Of a stretch of 64,000 bases of DNA, positions 10,989 through 22,584 are shown piece after piece (position 1 is the first letter of the stretch; every line of letters begins with the position of its first letter). The notes beneath the pieces were generated by a model that had not been told where the DNA came from, ran no database searches, and saw only the letters and a program-made list of their open reading frames with translations. The stretch comes from Heterobilharzia americana (Eukaryota; Platyhelminthes; Trematoda; Strigeidida; Schistosomatidae): positions 1,302,001 to 1,366,000 of the forward strand of contig OX104128.1 in NCBI GenBank assembly GCA_944470555.2, written 5' to 3'. A program made the translations under genes and the position numbers.

Positions 10989-11756
10989 CTAATTAATGCT
11001 GCCTAATCTGATTAGTACACTTCAGTGGGAACTATAATCTGTTATTGTTCTCATTCTGATGAAATGGTTAGTGTAATTCGGTCAGTGAGTACATCCCGTG
11101 ATTTGCTTTTTATTCTGGTAGTTATTATTTCCACTATTCCTATCTTTCAATGTACATTATATAATAATTAACACATAACAAGATTATACGAATTTCATAG
11201 GTCATAATAATTAACTAAAATGTGTTCATATTATCCTTGATCAAGTCACATAAGAAGTATATGAATATTTTACGGTACATTCAAAGAAGAAGTGGGATTT
11301 ATTCAGGTGATACATATGCACCAATGAATCAAGTTTTTGAGTCCTATTTACTTTTAGGTCGCATAACCGTTTCAAGCATTTCCAAACGCACACACACACA
11401 CACGCACACCCCTTTTATCAACTTGAAAAGTGTTTAGAACAAGCATAATAATTCCAAAACTGTAGTCTTTCTTATGCAGCTTTAGGGATATGAATTCAAT
11501 GCATAGCTTCGTAAGTGGTAACAACTGCGTATATTGTCTGGATTTGCTGGCTTTTCATAGTAGCACAGACATTTCCATTGGAATCATCTATATTGTCTTT
11601 GATCGCTTACCGTGTACTACCCAAGTCTTCTTTAACCGTTACTCTTCATTTCGAAAGTTGAAAAAGGGCATCAATTTAAATGAATGTCAATGGTTCTCTG
11701 GAGCAGTAATCGTGTGAATGAAAAATAGGTCTAACGTCTAAGTATAAAACTTGGGT
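10989..11756. other. no recognised gene; short CA run
   Basis: AT-rich spacer. A (CA)n microsatellite lies at about 11389-11406. Confidence 0.5.
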
Positions 11757-12290
11757 ACTGTGATGGAATGCTGCTGTATGGTTGAGAAACTTGGTGTGTC
11801 ACGAAAAGCACTTCCAACAAACTACAGACATTCATGACATCAACAGCTGTCACCTACGATCACTCCATACTGACATTGAAGATCAGATGAATCGTCAGAA
11901 TAATATGAATAAGCAAGAATGAACTGTGAGTGACTGGTTGGTTGGCAATGAACCAACCAACAAGCTATCATCCAACAAATATGCAGGAGAAGAAAGTGGA
12001 GATGGATTGGATCGGGCACACACTGAGAAGTCGGATTGGGGACATCACGTGTCAGGCCAGGCGAGTCCAGGCTAGAACAGGCCGTCGAGTGGAATCCGAA
12101 GTGGAAACGATGAGTTGGGCATGGGAGACGAGGTTGACATGTAGGAGATGATGTGAGGAATAAATGAGGGGTTGTGGTCAGTGGTGGAATGAGGTTACAT
12201 AGACTGTAGAGATCAGAGTTGAATGGAGATGTGCTACTGAAGCCGTATGTTTCACTAGGAATCCAAGGGAAAAATAATAATAGTAATAAT
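11757..12290 (+). pseudogene. SR2-like RTE 3' fragment, sublineage shared with 14.2 and 20 kb copies
   Basis: A truncated RTE copy covering only the C-terminal domain and 3' end. It begins near a TWR-like block and ends at ggaatccaagggaaaaataa, followed by an interrupted TAA run. It shares non-coding differences with the copies at 14199-15180 and 19116-20526, such as actgtgagtgactggttggt and gaccaggc-type duplications before the segment that normally encodes ALEWNP. These three therefore form a sublineage whose ancestor already lacked an open frame here. Confidence 0.85.
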
Positions 12291-12779
12291 GTTCCAAAGA
12301 AAATTCCTAATTCATTTTAAGCATTCTGAATGCTTGAATTCTGTCTTTTCAGAATGGTGACACAACTTTTATCCATTCCATAATAGATTGACATTCATAT
12401 TGTATATCTTTCTCTATTTTTCACTGAAGTAAACCTCAGATTCCTGACATGTATATACATTTGAATTTCTATATAAATTATGCTTTGAGAAGTATAATAG
12501 CTAAACTCAGATGACGACAAGAATTCACATTCCTCAAAAATGGTCATCTTTGCTTCATTCAACACACCTGGTTTCCTCACTTAAGAACTAGACAGCCGCT
12601 TTACTTCACTCTCAGATAGACAAATAGACAAAATCAGTGTAGAACGTAACAAACAACTGCATCCGTTCACGTTGCAACACTTCACTGTAGTATACAAGGA
12701 ACGGGTGGATACAAAAAAGAGTAATATCAAAGTACACAAAGTTGTATGCGAAAATAAACAATCTTCAGAGAACACTGGG
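12291..12779. other. no recognised feature
   Basis: Short open frames only, with no domain similarity that I can recognise. Confidence 0.45.
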
Positions 12780-13204
12780 GAGGGAATACTTTTGTCCTAC
12801 TGTCACCGATTTTCAGCCATGTCGCCAAAAGTTAGTCCTCAATCACTGATTCCTCTTGTCTCGGGGACCCCAGCCAGGCAGTTTACATCACTCCACGCAT
12901 CTAACCCCAATATTCAGGACTTCATCAACTGGTGACACGTCTTTCTGTGGACACACTAAACTTTCTTGCAATCTGATCGAGTTTTCCTTAGCATCACACA
13001 TCGAGGTAGGCAGCGACTTAGCATGCACAGCACATGTCCAAGACATCTCAGCAGACAGAACTTCCCAACCTTATCAATTGACTCTTCAGTTTTGTCTAGT
13101 ACAGTTCGCTTCACCTCAGCTTTTCTCACTTGAGGATTTTCCTGTGATTCACCCAGAGGTTTATAAGTAGTAGGAATTTGAAGACTGTGTTTAGGTATAT
13201 ACAT
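12780..13204 (-). pseudogene. RTE2: C-terminal relic of a second RTE-like non-LTR family
   Basis: The minus-strand frame contains CLGHVLCMLSRCLPRCVMLR, the equivalent of the GHVLRMP-type block after the RT domain. After frame breaks comes CLAGVPETRGI-equivalent DNA, better read in another frame as WGPRDKRNQ, then a block related to WLETLxDMA. The same order is seen at 32395-32725, 42270-42915 and 45690-46290. RTE-like C-termini of this kind are common in flukes. This copy has lost the endonuclease and most of the RT. Confidence 0.65.
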
Positions 13205-13559
13205 TTTGCGATCACAGTCTTAACCCTCAGCCACTATGACAAACATATCGCCCTAGGACTTTGAGGGTGAAATCTTTCAACTGATGAATATAGCGGAACA
13301 GTTTTTCAGTGTCTTCTAAAATTAACTGGATGTTTGGATTATATTCAGAAAAATGGCATTTCCTTCCCGGGAATGATGCCATAAAAAACCTTAGACCGAT
13401 GAGACAAACCAAGTCGAACGTGAAGACACTTATACAAGGACGGAGTTGGTTAGAGGCATTATTCAGTTTCTTATGCTTTCCTACAAATTTCTGAATAAAC
13501 AGGAGCAGATAATCATTAATTATTAACGCTTCTTTTACTTGCTTCACTCCCTCGTTTAA

Positions 13560-13770
13560 GTCCTTACAAACTAACAACAGTGGTTTCAACACCAATAATA
13601 GCGACAATACAAATAGAAAGAAGTTAACAGCTTCCATTGTGTTACCCTATAATGTAGCAACATTAGATACTTTACGTAGGATTCTCAACAGGACTGAAAT
13701 TAGAGTGGCATTTAAACCTACAAACTCACTCACAGATAAGCTATGTCGGCTGGCTTAATGATCTGATAGA
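13560..13770 (+). pseudogene. Penelope-like element relic: linker between RT and GIY-YIG
   Basis: One plus-strand frame reads NNSDNTNRKKLTASIVLPY, then TLRRILNRTEIRVAFKPTNS. This is the Penelope linker (VLPY, RRIL, basic stretch) and it matches the relic at 320-580 residue by residue in several places (NNxDxN, IVLPY, RILN, FKPTNS). The frame closes near 13757 before a GIY-YIG domain appears. A 136-codon open frame on the opposite strand (13227-13637) overlaps this piece and is probably an antisense shadow. Confidence 0.6.
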
Positions 13771-13867
13771 ACAAATTAAGCAATATAATCTAATACCACC
13801 AAATTCTAAGCAATGCCTGTGAACTCAAGTTCATAGATGAAAGTAGCCAATCGACGTCATTTAGATT

Positions 13868-15070
13868 AGTGAAACATAGGACTACGCTGCACACTGATGA
13901 CCGCATCAAACATTAAATTCAAGGCTGTCGAGTCTCATGGTCAAGTTATCATACGATACATTGACAGTGAACAAGTCATCCAACTGACTGTTCCACTTGT
14001 TTAGATTCATAACTCCGGAGATTTTCAGTCTCATTCTTTAAGTCACATCATATCCATTTTTCAGATCTCAGCAAATATACTACCGACTTGAAGTCAGACT
14101 CTCAATTTACTGACTAACCGATGAACAGAGAATAATGATTGGCTTCACCAACTCCTGTTAACATATGAGTTAGCACCAAGTCAATACCTCACATTGGATA
14201 GTTGTTGTTATTTTTCCCGTGGGTTCCTACTGAAACATACGGCTTCAGTAGCACATCTCCATTCAACTCTGATCTCTACAGTCTATGCAATCTCACTCCA
14301 CCACTGACCACAACCCCTCATTTATTCCTCACATCATCTCCTACATGTCAACCTCGTCTCGCATGCCAACTCATCGTTTCCACTTCGGATTCCACTCGAC
14401 GGCCTGTTCTAGCCTGGACTGGACTGGTCTGGCCTCGACTGGCCTCACCTGGTCTGGTCTGACCTAGCCTGACACGTGATGTCCCCAATCCGACTTCTCA
14501 GTGTATGCCCGATCCAATCCATCTCCACTTTATTCCCCTGCATATTTGTTGCATGATAGCTTGTTGGTTGGTTCATTGCCAACCAACCAGTCACTCACAG
14601 TTCATTCTTGCTTATTCATATTATTATGACGATTCATGTGATCTTCAATGTCAGTATGGAGTGATCGTAGGTGACAGCTGTTGATGTCATGAATGTCTGT
14701 AGTTTGTTGGAAGTGCTTCTCGTGACACATCAAGTTTCTCAACCATCAGATAGAAGCACTGATTCCACGCTGGTGTTCAGAATCCGGATGTTGTTCACGC
14801 CTCGTGTTGAGTGAAGTGCATTAGATCTCCACACTGATTATTTCAGGTGAATGAAAGCATGTCTCGCTGTGTTTCCGATCCTGGTTGCTTTGATATCTGC
14901 ATCCGTGCCACCGCCTGTTTGTTTCTGCCGTTAGTGGTGATTTCAGCTTGTTGTTGATGCTGTTGTTGGTTGGTTATCTTCATCATCTCTGTCTTCTCTA
15001 CATTCATTTGAAGTGCCATCTTCACTGCCTCACTCTTCCTCACCTCTTCTCTCAACTTGTTAGTTTCCGC
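13868..15070. repeat. inverted segmental duplication, arm 1
   Basis: The reverse complement of this segment matches 19683-20850 closely. The match covers an RTE 3' half (14199-15070) and also the non-RTE flank 13868-14198 (for example agttagcaccaagtcaatac at 14168-14187). Shared flanking DNA indicates duplication of a block rather than two independent insertions. Confidence 0.8.
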
Positions 15071-15180
15071 TTGTAGATAGTCGAGTTCGTGCGACTGGAC
15101 ATTAGACACAAATCATCATCCTTAGCAAAATCCAAATCTTTTTCTGAGGTCTTTTCTAGGTTGCAGCCACCGTATGCTCA
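14199..15180 (-). pseudogene. SR2-like RTE 3' half inside the inverted duplication
   Basis: The minus-strand copy runs from a decayed RT motif C region (aaagatttggattttgctaagg...) through NKLREEVRKSEAVKMALQMN, EKTEMMKITNQQQHQQQAEI and TTNGRN to the C-terminal domain. It ends at cccacgggaaaaataacaac on the minus strand. The 3' tail is AAC-rich, not TAA. Frame breaks occur after the TNGRN block. Together with the 20 kb copy it belongs to a sublineage with GTCAGACCAGG-type tandem duplications. Confidence 0.85.
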
Positions 15181-16260
15181 TCTTGTCGATGTTCTTTGAA
15201 ACACACATAATTCTAATAAAAGCCACGAAAAGAACTTTCGTTTTCAAGTATTTAGTTGATATCCGTAACTGGAATTTTTCATCTTGGTGTGGAATTTCAA
15301 AAGTGTACATCGAAGTCACTATACAGGCCAGCCAACTCAAAATTAGAGAATGTTCAGGAAATGGAATTTCCGTAGTTCTGACTAGCAGCTATGACTTTTG
15401 GAGCTAACTTATTCGGATGTCTGGAAGCATGATTGCCAGTGACACTGGATGACGACTATACAGTATCTTAATCTAAAATGAAATACGTAGACCATTCAGT
15501 TTCAACAGATTATGTCAACGTGTATCGTGTCACATGTGAAATCTGTTGACTTTGAGCTAATCATCTCTCATAGTAAACTCTGCCATCGGTAAGTATATTT
15601 GTAGATTCTTATAACAGAACCAAACAAACATTAAGTAATCTGTTAGTTTCCGTTAACTGACCAATAAGCTTCACTGACAAAAACAACAAAAGACAGAAAA
15701 CTGAGATCACCGCGTACCATTCAGATATTCAAGTATCAATTTGATCTTCATTTGCACACTTTTCTCTGATCAATCGTAGTGTTTCATCAACCCTTACATA
15801 TGCACCCTGATGAGAAAAATATTCCATAACAGAAGGATAGATCAACTTAGGATATGGCAGGTATATGCATCGATTCAAGTTGAAATAGTTCCCAGCAGCA
15901 TATAAAGGAGAAGTGAGTAGAAAAAGTAATTTTGAGGTAGATGAAGGCGTTTAGGAGTTAAGAGGATAATTCAATGATGGTTATTAAGTACCATCATTAT
16001 TATAATTAGGTTCAGGTTTATAATGTTGTTCATTTGACCAAAGGAAATTTTAAAATTACCAGAATGTTTGGATACCAAAATGCTTATAGATGGGTAGAAT
16101 TACAGTCTGATTTCTTTTGTATATATGAATTAGTAATCGCATTTTGAAAAGAGCTTTGTGACACCTGATTATAAAAAGTTGTTGGGAATAGTAGTAGCTA
16201 ATTGCAAAAGAGGATAATAAGTAGTTCCCAGATGGTAGCCGTAATATTAGAAGTGTCATG
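15181..16260. other. no recognised feature
   Basis: AT-rich sequence; short open frames without recognisable domains. Confidence 0.5.
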
Positions 16261-16270
16261 ACTAGTAATA

Positions 16271-16279
16271 GTGGTGGTG

Positions 16280-16319
<40 letters not shown>
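16271..16319. repeat. (GTG)n-(AGT)n compound trinucleotide microsatellite
   Basis: About seven GTG units are followed directly by about ten AGT units. It lies inside a short open frame that reads poly-Gly then poly-Ser. I consider that frame non-coding because nothing recognisable flanks it. Confidence 0.9.
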
Positions 16320-16810
16320 ACTGAGGAGATTAAACTTGAAACAAACTTATCAAGTACTTCCAGGACGGACACGCAAGGCTACTGATGTCATTCAGAGCCT
16401 GTTCCTTTCTAAACTCATGTTGATTCGCATTAATAACCACAAGCACCGTGTTTATTTCATACATGTATAACTCATATTTTCGTCCAAGACTAAATCCGTA
16501 AGACTTATTCAAGACTTATTGCATTTAGTTTGCCTTCCGAATAAGATTTTTCACACAAGAAAACACACGGTATCTTGGATCTTATTGCAGAATTCAGAAA
16601 CAGTCAACAAACAGACAGATTCATAAACTGGTGGAAAAAAGGAAGATAGAATTGAATCTGAACAGCCAAGAAGTCAACGACGGTGGTCAAAATCGGTCAG
16701 CCGTGAGAAAATAAATTGAACCAAAAAAAAAAATTAAAATTCAGCCTATATCAAAGCCTTCGTTCACCGAACCCATATGCCAACACATACTGGTTGATTA
16801 GATCTATTGT
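16320..16810. other. no recognised feature
   Basis: No repeat match or coding frame that can be supported. Confidence 0.45.
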
Positions 16811-17325
16811 CATTCTTCTCACTATTATTATTATTATTACTTTTCCTTTGGGCTCCCAATGGAACATAGAGGTTTACTAGCACAGCGACATTTCCATCTC
16901 TTTTCTACAACCATTTCAACCTGGCTCCACAACTCCCCAAAAGCTTTCACCTCCTCCTCACACAATATCCTCCAGAAGAATCTCACACACCCAAATCGTA
17001 CTTTCACATTCGCCTACCACTCCACGGCCTCATCTGGCCTAGTCTGACCTGGTCTGACGCATCATGTCAAAAAATCGTCCACTCAGTCCACCTCAAGTTC
17101 AATCCAGTCCAATCCAATCCATCTACACATTACTCTGCTTCATAAAGTAGTTGTCGGGGGGGGGGGTGGGGGTGGATTGTTGGTTGGTTCGTTGCCAGCC
17201 AGCCTGTTGCGGACGTAATGTTGAGTGAGGAGGATACTTTAGTTTCTTTCGGATGATGCGGCATAATATTTTGCTTTGTGTGGACAGGGACAATAGCATG
17301 ATTCCGCGCCAGTTCTTACAAAGAC
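16811..17325 (-). pseudogene. SR2-like RTE copy with large internal deletion
   Basis: From the ATT run at 16826-16840 the minus-strand copy covers the 3' terminus and C-terminal region to about 17205. There the sequence (caggctggctgg on the minus strand) switches to the upstream palm region that precedes the AGFRK block (minus strand: ggcgcggaatcatgctattg and caaagcaaaatattatgccg). The 1 kb or so between these parts in other copies is missing. A G-run interrupts at 17157-17172. The palm part matches the 5.3 kb copy closely. Confidence 0.8.
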
Positions 17326-17639
17326 ATTGTTATGATCAGCTGGATGTGATATGTTAAATGTTGGGTAATGAAAATTAGCCTGGTCGTTTTAGTCGACTCT
17401 ACATAAAGACAACCTTTTATTTACATTTCTTAACCTAAATGCATAAGAGGTGCAGAAAGAAACGAAATTCGGTATTGTCCACTGTAGAGTTTGATTAATG
17501 ACATTCACTTTTAAATGTCTGAACATTTTCCATCTATGGAAAGACGTAATTAAGAATAGGTATGCGAATAATGCATTTTATTCATCTACTCAAAGCTTTG
17601 AATAGTGTGTATTAGTTGGACTTCGTTCGAAGCAGTTTA
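17326..17639. other. no recognised feature
   Basis: Short AT-rich spacer without recognised content. Confidence 0.45.
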
Positions 17640-18190
17640 ATGGAGGAGTATCAGGTAACTAAATATAATCGATTATTTACGCCAGGGATGTGTGGTTTGT
17701 TGGTTGAACCATGAGATGTTTGGCGAATACGATAGACAACTTTAAAATCATTATCTGGATTATTTGAATGGTTGGAATCGATTAAATGTTCTAGGATAGA
17801 ACGTTTGATGTACTGTCCTTTACCTTTATAAAACCAGGCAGGAATATATTCTGGTATATGTATTGATAGCAATCTCTGACTACGACCAATGTATCCTGCT
17901 CCACAGCAGCAAGTAAACTAGTAGAGATACACATGGAGGTGGCTTGTCGAGGGATATTATCTTATACACAAACGGAGAATAATTTATGACTAGTGAAGGT
18001 CAAATGAAGTTTGGCTGATCTGGGAGGACAATTTTCCAGGATGTCTGATGCTAAATCACTTGTAAATTCGAGATTCATGAACAAAGTATTCTTAGAAACT
18101 AAGCAAATGACTGGTTTCTTATGTCTTTCTCGCATATTCTTATCGATAAATGGGCTAGGATAATCGCAATCTTGTTGTCTCTTTGATTAT
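17640..18190 (-). pseudogene. Penelope-like element (second family): linker and GIY-YIG endonuclease
   Basis: Minus-strand frames give ERHKKPVICLVSKNTLF, LASDILENCPPRSAKL, then LFSVCV, a CIYS-like stretch, and a GYIGRSQRLLSI block, followed by IPEYIPAWFYKGKG, SILEHLIDSNH and FKVVYRI. The order (linker, Cys-rich stretch, YIG, a conserved Arg, EH, a basic helix, LEHLxDxxH) is that of the GIY-YIG nuclease at the C-terminus of Penelope-like elements. The longest open part is 73 codons (17872-17651). It differs from the three-copy family by the AWFYKGKG insert. Frameshifts separate linker and nuclease. Confidence 0.7.
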
Positions 18191-19115
18191 TTATTAACTC
18201 TAACATATTTTCAATCCTTTGTAATCTATATACACCTTATAAACGATTTAAAAATCTCATGTAACCATTTTTGTTATCATTCAACCTTTATGTCATCAAC
18301 TAGCAATATTATTATTATTATAACCACCATTATTGTTATTTCAACCTTCCTCAGGGATTACAGTCTTTAAATATTATGCGCATATATACACAAATGTACA
18401 GCTTGATAATAAATTTTGTTCGAAGGAGTCCACTTTGGTGAATATCTTGTTTTGATGTTACAATATAAATCATAAATATAATTTTGTTTTGTTCCACCAT
18501 TGTAACAGAAATAAATGTTTACTAAGGAGAGCTTTTAAATACTGCATTGGTAATTGTCTAAGCCACTTACATAAATTTGTTCCTTTGAGTTACACCATCC
18601 ACATATACCCATATGAATGCACCAGAAAATAGGAGTTGATGAAGGCATGAAAATTATTCGCTTATTAGTGTCTTAGCTTGTTTTATTTACCTGCGACGAT
18701 GTCTTATGATCTTTCGTATTATCCTAAGAGATATAACAGAAGTGTAATATACATGAGTCTTATAAACAGCGTAAAATAAATACTTAACACTTTTCGTCTC
18801 CAAATATAACTCTACAGTAAATCTTCGACACTGTAGTAGTGCATACCTTCAGATTCGATTTATCTACTTGACAACAACAACAAAGGACAGTAGTGCAAAT
18901 TCTGAAAATTCAAAGTTATTAGTAAAAGAATGTTTTTTTGAAAAACTTAACATAAGCCGAAAATTTTATTAGTTTTTAGCATGTGGTTTATTAAATCCAG
19001 ACGTACTTGAAGATATGAATATGGTTGCCAAAACTCTCATTTTGAACGACCGATCGGTAATGTCACCAGCGAAAATTATTTGTATACACATGACGTTTTA
19101 ACCTTCTTGTCATCC
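18191..19115. other. no recognised feature
   Basis: AT-rich spacer with (ATT)n-like runs near 18309-18320; nothing else supportable. Confidence 0.5.
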
Positions 19116-20526
19116 GATTGCGGAATCATGCTGCTGTCTACCCAAGCAAAATATTAAGCAGCATCATCCAGAAGAGACTAAAACATGCGCTGGATTCAAA
19201 ATTACGACCGGAACAGGCTGACTGGCTTCAAGAAGTAAAAATCATGTGCGGAACAAATTGCAATACTACGCTACGCATCATCATACAACAGAGTTTAGAA
19301 TGGTAGTCCAGTCCACTCGCTACGTCATCTTCATCCACTTTTAAAAGGCCTTCGATAGTGTCGACCGAGAAGTAATTAGGTAGTTGCTTCAACACTACAA
19401 AGTGCCGCGAAATTTCAACAAATATATGAAGATGCCATATGCCAGGTGATTCAGAATGGAAAGCTCAGTGATGCCTTGAAGAGAAGATAACAAGGAGTAA
19501 GACAAGGCTGCCTATCACCAATAATCTTCGTGATTGTGGTCGACTGGATTATGCAACAAACTGTGAGAAGTCAGAAGATCCACATACACTGGCCGCAACC
19601 ATGAAAAGACCCCAAAAGGAAGACTACGTTAATCATCTTTTACGTCTATCTAATGTCGCACAAAATCGACGATTTATAGGTGAAAACTAACAAGTTGAGA
19701 GAAGAGGTGAGGAAGAGTGAGGCAGTGAAGATGGCACTTCAACTGAATGTAGAGAAGACAGAGATGATGAAGATAACCAACCAACAACAGCATCAACAAC
19801 AAGCTGAAATCACCACTAACGGCAGAAACAAACAGGCGGTGGCACGGATGCAGATCAAAGCAACCAGGATCGGAAACACAGCGAGACATGCTTTCATTCA
19901 CCTGAAATAATCAGTGTGGAGATCTAATGCACTTCATTCAACACGAGGCGTGAACAACATCCGGATTCTGAACACCAGCGTGGAATCAGTACTTCTATTT
20001 GATGGTTGAGAAACTTGATGTGTCACGAGAAGCACTTCCAACAAACTACAGACATTCATGACATCAACATCTGTCGCCCACGATCACTCCATACTGACAT
20101 TGAAGATCACATGAATCGTCAGAATAATATGAATAAGCAAGAATGAACTGTGAGTGACTGGTTGGTTGGCAACGAACCAACCAACAAGCTATCATGCAAC
20201 AAATATGCAGGAGAATAAAGTGGAGATGGATTGGATCGGGCATATACTGAGAAGTCGGATTGGGGACATCACGTGTCAGGCTAGGTCAGACCAGGTGAGG
20301 CCAGTCCAGGCTAGAACAGGCCGTCGAGTGGAATCCGAAGTGGAAACGATGAGTTGGGCATGGGAGACTAGGTTGACATGCAGGAGATGATGTGAGGAAT
20401 AAATGAGGGGTTGTGGTCAGTGGTGGAGTGAGATTGCATAGACTGTAGAGATCAGAGTTGAATGGAGATGTGCTACTGAAGCCGTATGTTTCAGTAGGAA
20501 CCCACGGGAAAAATAACAACAACTAT
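19116..20526 (+). pseudogene. SR2-like RTE retrotransposon, degraded 5'-truncated copy
   Basis: The copy begins in the palm region (cggaatcatgctgctgtcta...) and continues with a DSKLRPEQADW frame (Gly-Phe of AGFRK lost), motif A (gccttcgatagtgtcgaccg), motif B and a damaged motif C. From 19683 it is almost identical to the minus-strand copy at 14199-15070. It ends at cccacgggaaaaataacaac. Frameshifts and stops are numerous. The palm part has no counterpart in the inverted sister, so the duplication boundary lies inside the element. Confidence 0.85.
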
Positions 20527-20850
20527 CCAATGTGAGGTATTGACTTGGTGCTAACTCATATGTTAACAGGAGTTGGTGAAGCCAATCATTATTCTCTGTT
20601 CATCGGTTAGTCAGTAAATTGAGAGGCTGACTTCAAGTCGGTAGTATATTTGCTGAGATCTGAAAAATGGATATGATGTGACTTAAAGAATGAGACTGAA
20701 AATCTCCGGAGTTATGAATCTAAACAAGTGGAACAGTCAGTTGGATGACTTGTTCACTGTCAATGTATCGTATGCTAACTTAATCATGAGACTCGACAGC
20801 CTTGAATTTAATGTTTGATGCGGTCATCTGTGTGTGGCGTAGTCTCGAGG
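19683..20850. repeat. inverted segmental duplication, arm 2
   Basis: This is the inverted partner of 13868-15070, separated from it by about 4.6 kb. Similarity runs through the RTE 3' half and continues for about 320 bp past its terminus (20527-20850), then stops near the GCGTAGTC block. By eye the flank differs at only a few positions. Confidence 0.8.
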
Positions 20851-21849
20851 TGGAATGCAACGCCTACCCAGTGATTCCAGGTTTTCATTTGCTTTCCAGC
20901 TGGTGTCATTCCATGGTGAAAATCATCTTCAGATCAATAAATCACCTTCAAATCTCTTATCTCATATCAGTCCACACAGTTGCGCTTAGTATGAAAAATA
21001 ATAATGTCGCTATTCAAATACCTTAGCTTAAAAATTTACTGGCGGATATTTCAAATGACAGAAGATAGGATACTCAAAGTAACCTCCAACCCTAACTGTC
21101 AGTAGTCTTGAAATGGAAATCATATCAGTTTGAAACTGTTCCGAATCCACAAAAGAACAAGTCCCATTAAATTAAGTGGTTTCATGTATTAGGACAATAT
21201 TATTACACTATTAATTGACAGGAGTTATCGCAGTATGAAACCACTGCTGTTCAAAGAGGATCCGGGGAGAATTAAAGTTTGCTTATCGAAATTGAGAAGG
21301 GTGAATCACACGATGCATAGATGTTCATTTTGAAACAACTGAAAGTCAACCAACATGAGTGTGAGAACAGAGATTCACCATTGACATTAGATAACGGATG
21401 TTCTGACATGGTGGCTCATTGATTACGTGCTTACAATGAGACTTGATGCTCCTGTACCGCATAACCTACCGGATTCTAGGTGATAGCTTGTGATGAGTCT
21501 CAAACTGGGATGAAACGAATGTTTATGTTTCTCGATTTCAGTGTCTCTTCCAGACCTCAAAACTCAAAACTTATGGGTTGATATCAGTTTGAGAAAGACT
21601 AGGAGGCTGGAGGGAGTAGCCAGCAGTTGTTTCTTTCTGAAATTAATAAACCTCTCGAACGATTTAATTGAGTGCTCATTGATGAGTTTGTTCGAGAAGT
21701 GATTTGTAAAGTTCGAATGAGTTGTGACTATTGGAGTCAATCAAGTCGAACGTGAGGACAGGTACTCAACGGCAGGATGGGCTGGATGGTATGCTACATT
21801 ACGAATTGACGGAAATAGTGAGATTAGACTAATGAATTCTGATTCATTG
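20851..21849. other. mostly unrecognised; possible SINE2 tail at 20870-20935
   Basis: The stretch ccagtgattccaggttttca (20868-20887), followed by a ccagctggtgtcattcca-like block, resembles the SINE2 tail. The rest has no recognised feature. Confidence 0.4.
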
Positions 21850-22025
21850 CCTCAATTGTGTTGTTGCCACGGGACCCCAAGGACCTGGGTTCGATCCCTG
21901 GTGGGGCGGGATCTTGGGTGAGCACTGCTGAGAAGTCCTATACTAGGACGAAACAGCTGTCCAGTTTTCTCAGATTTCCGTCAGTCCATGATGAATTCCA
22001 ATCTTAAAAATAATTATTGTGTCTG
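21850..22025 (+). mobile_element. SINE2 copy with relict hammerhead
   Basis: The B box ctgggttcgatccctgg (21887-21903) is a good match to GGTTCGANTCC. It is followed by the family block (cttgggtgagcactgctgag), the ribozyme relic and the tail (tcagtccatgatgaattcc). The A box part is weak. Confidence 0.7.
21922..21967 (+). ncRNA. hammerhead ribozyme relic (SINE2)
   Basis: The core reads CTGAGAA instead of CUGANGA, so the G at the essential G8 position is lost. Stem II (gtcc/ggac), GAAA, the cagctg stem III and the GUC triplet are kept. Stem I is shortened to four pairs. Confidence 0.6.
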
Positions 22026-22584
22026 AAATAGTGTTGGCGATAACAGCATTAAAATCATCAATGTGAAAGGGGCTGTTGGTATTATATAAGTGTCTGGTGT
22101 TGATCCAATGAATGAGAACAAAATTGAGAGCAATTCTGGTGATATTAGTTCTTTTAACCAGTTCAGATATCTATAATACGATATAGGTATCCTAAGAGTA
22201 GAGCATTTATATATCTATTTCTATCCGGCGTAAAGTATCCCCTTTCTTTTATTCTAACGTTGATAAATGACAGTATAAAAGTATTTTAAATAGGCATAGG
22301 AGTATATGATACATTTGGAAGACAATATTTAAAATATTAAAACAAGCAGAAAGGGAAGAATTTGATCGAATTTATTTGTAGGGAAGTGTTTTGGTAGCCC
22401 AAAATTTAAGCAGGCACCCAACATCGGTAAACATAAAAGGTGATAAAAATTTACTAATGAAGATTAAGCAGGGAAATAAACGCGTTATCGGCTAGACATA
22501 CTTAATACAAAAACAATACTCCCCACGAGAATATTCGGCGAATATGAACTTATTGCAAAGATTAATATTCATAATAATTATTGT
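22026..22584. other. no recognised feature
   Basis: AT-rich spacer without recognised content. Confidence 0.5.

Noticed and set aside
13227..13637. A 136-codon minus-strand open frame with a Met start and hydrophobic N-terminus, like a small secreted protein
   Set aside because: Its hydrophobic start is the antisense of the Penelope-like linker on the plus strand (13560-13637), and no domain or downstream exon fits. It is probably a shadow.
16258..16470. A poly-Gly/poly-Ser protein
   Set aside because: This is a trinucleotide microsatellite translated by chance, with no supporting coding context.
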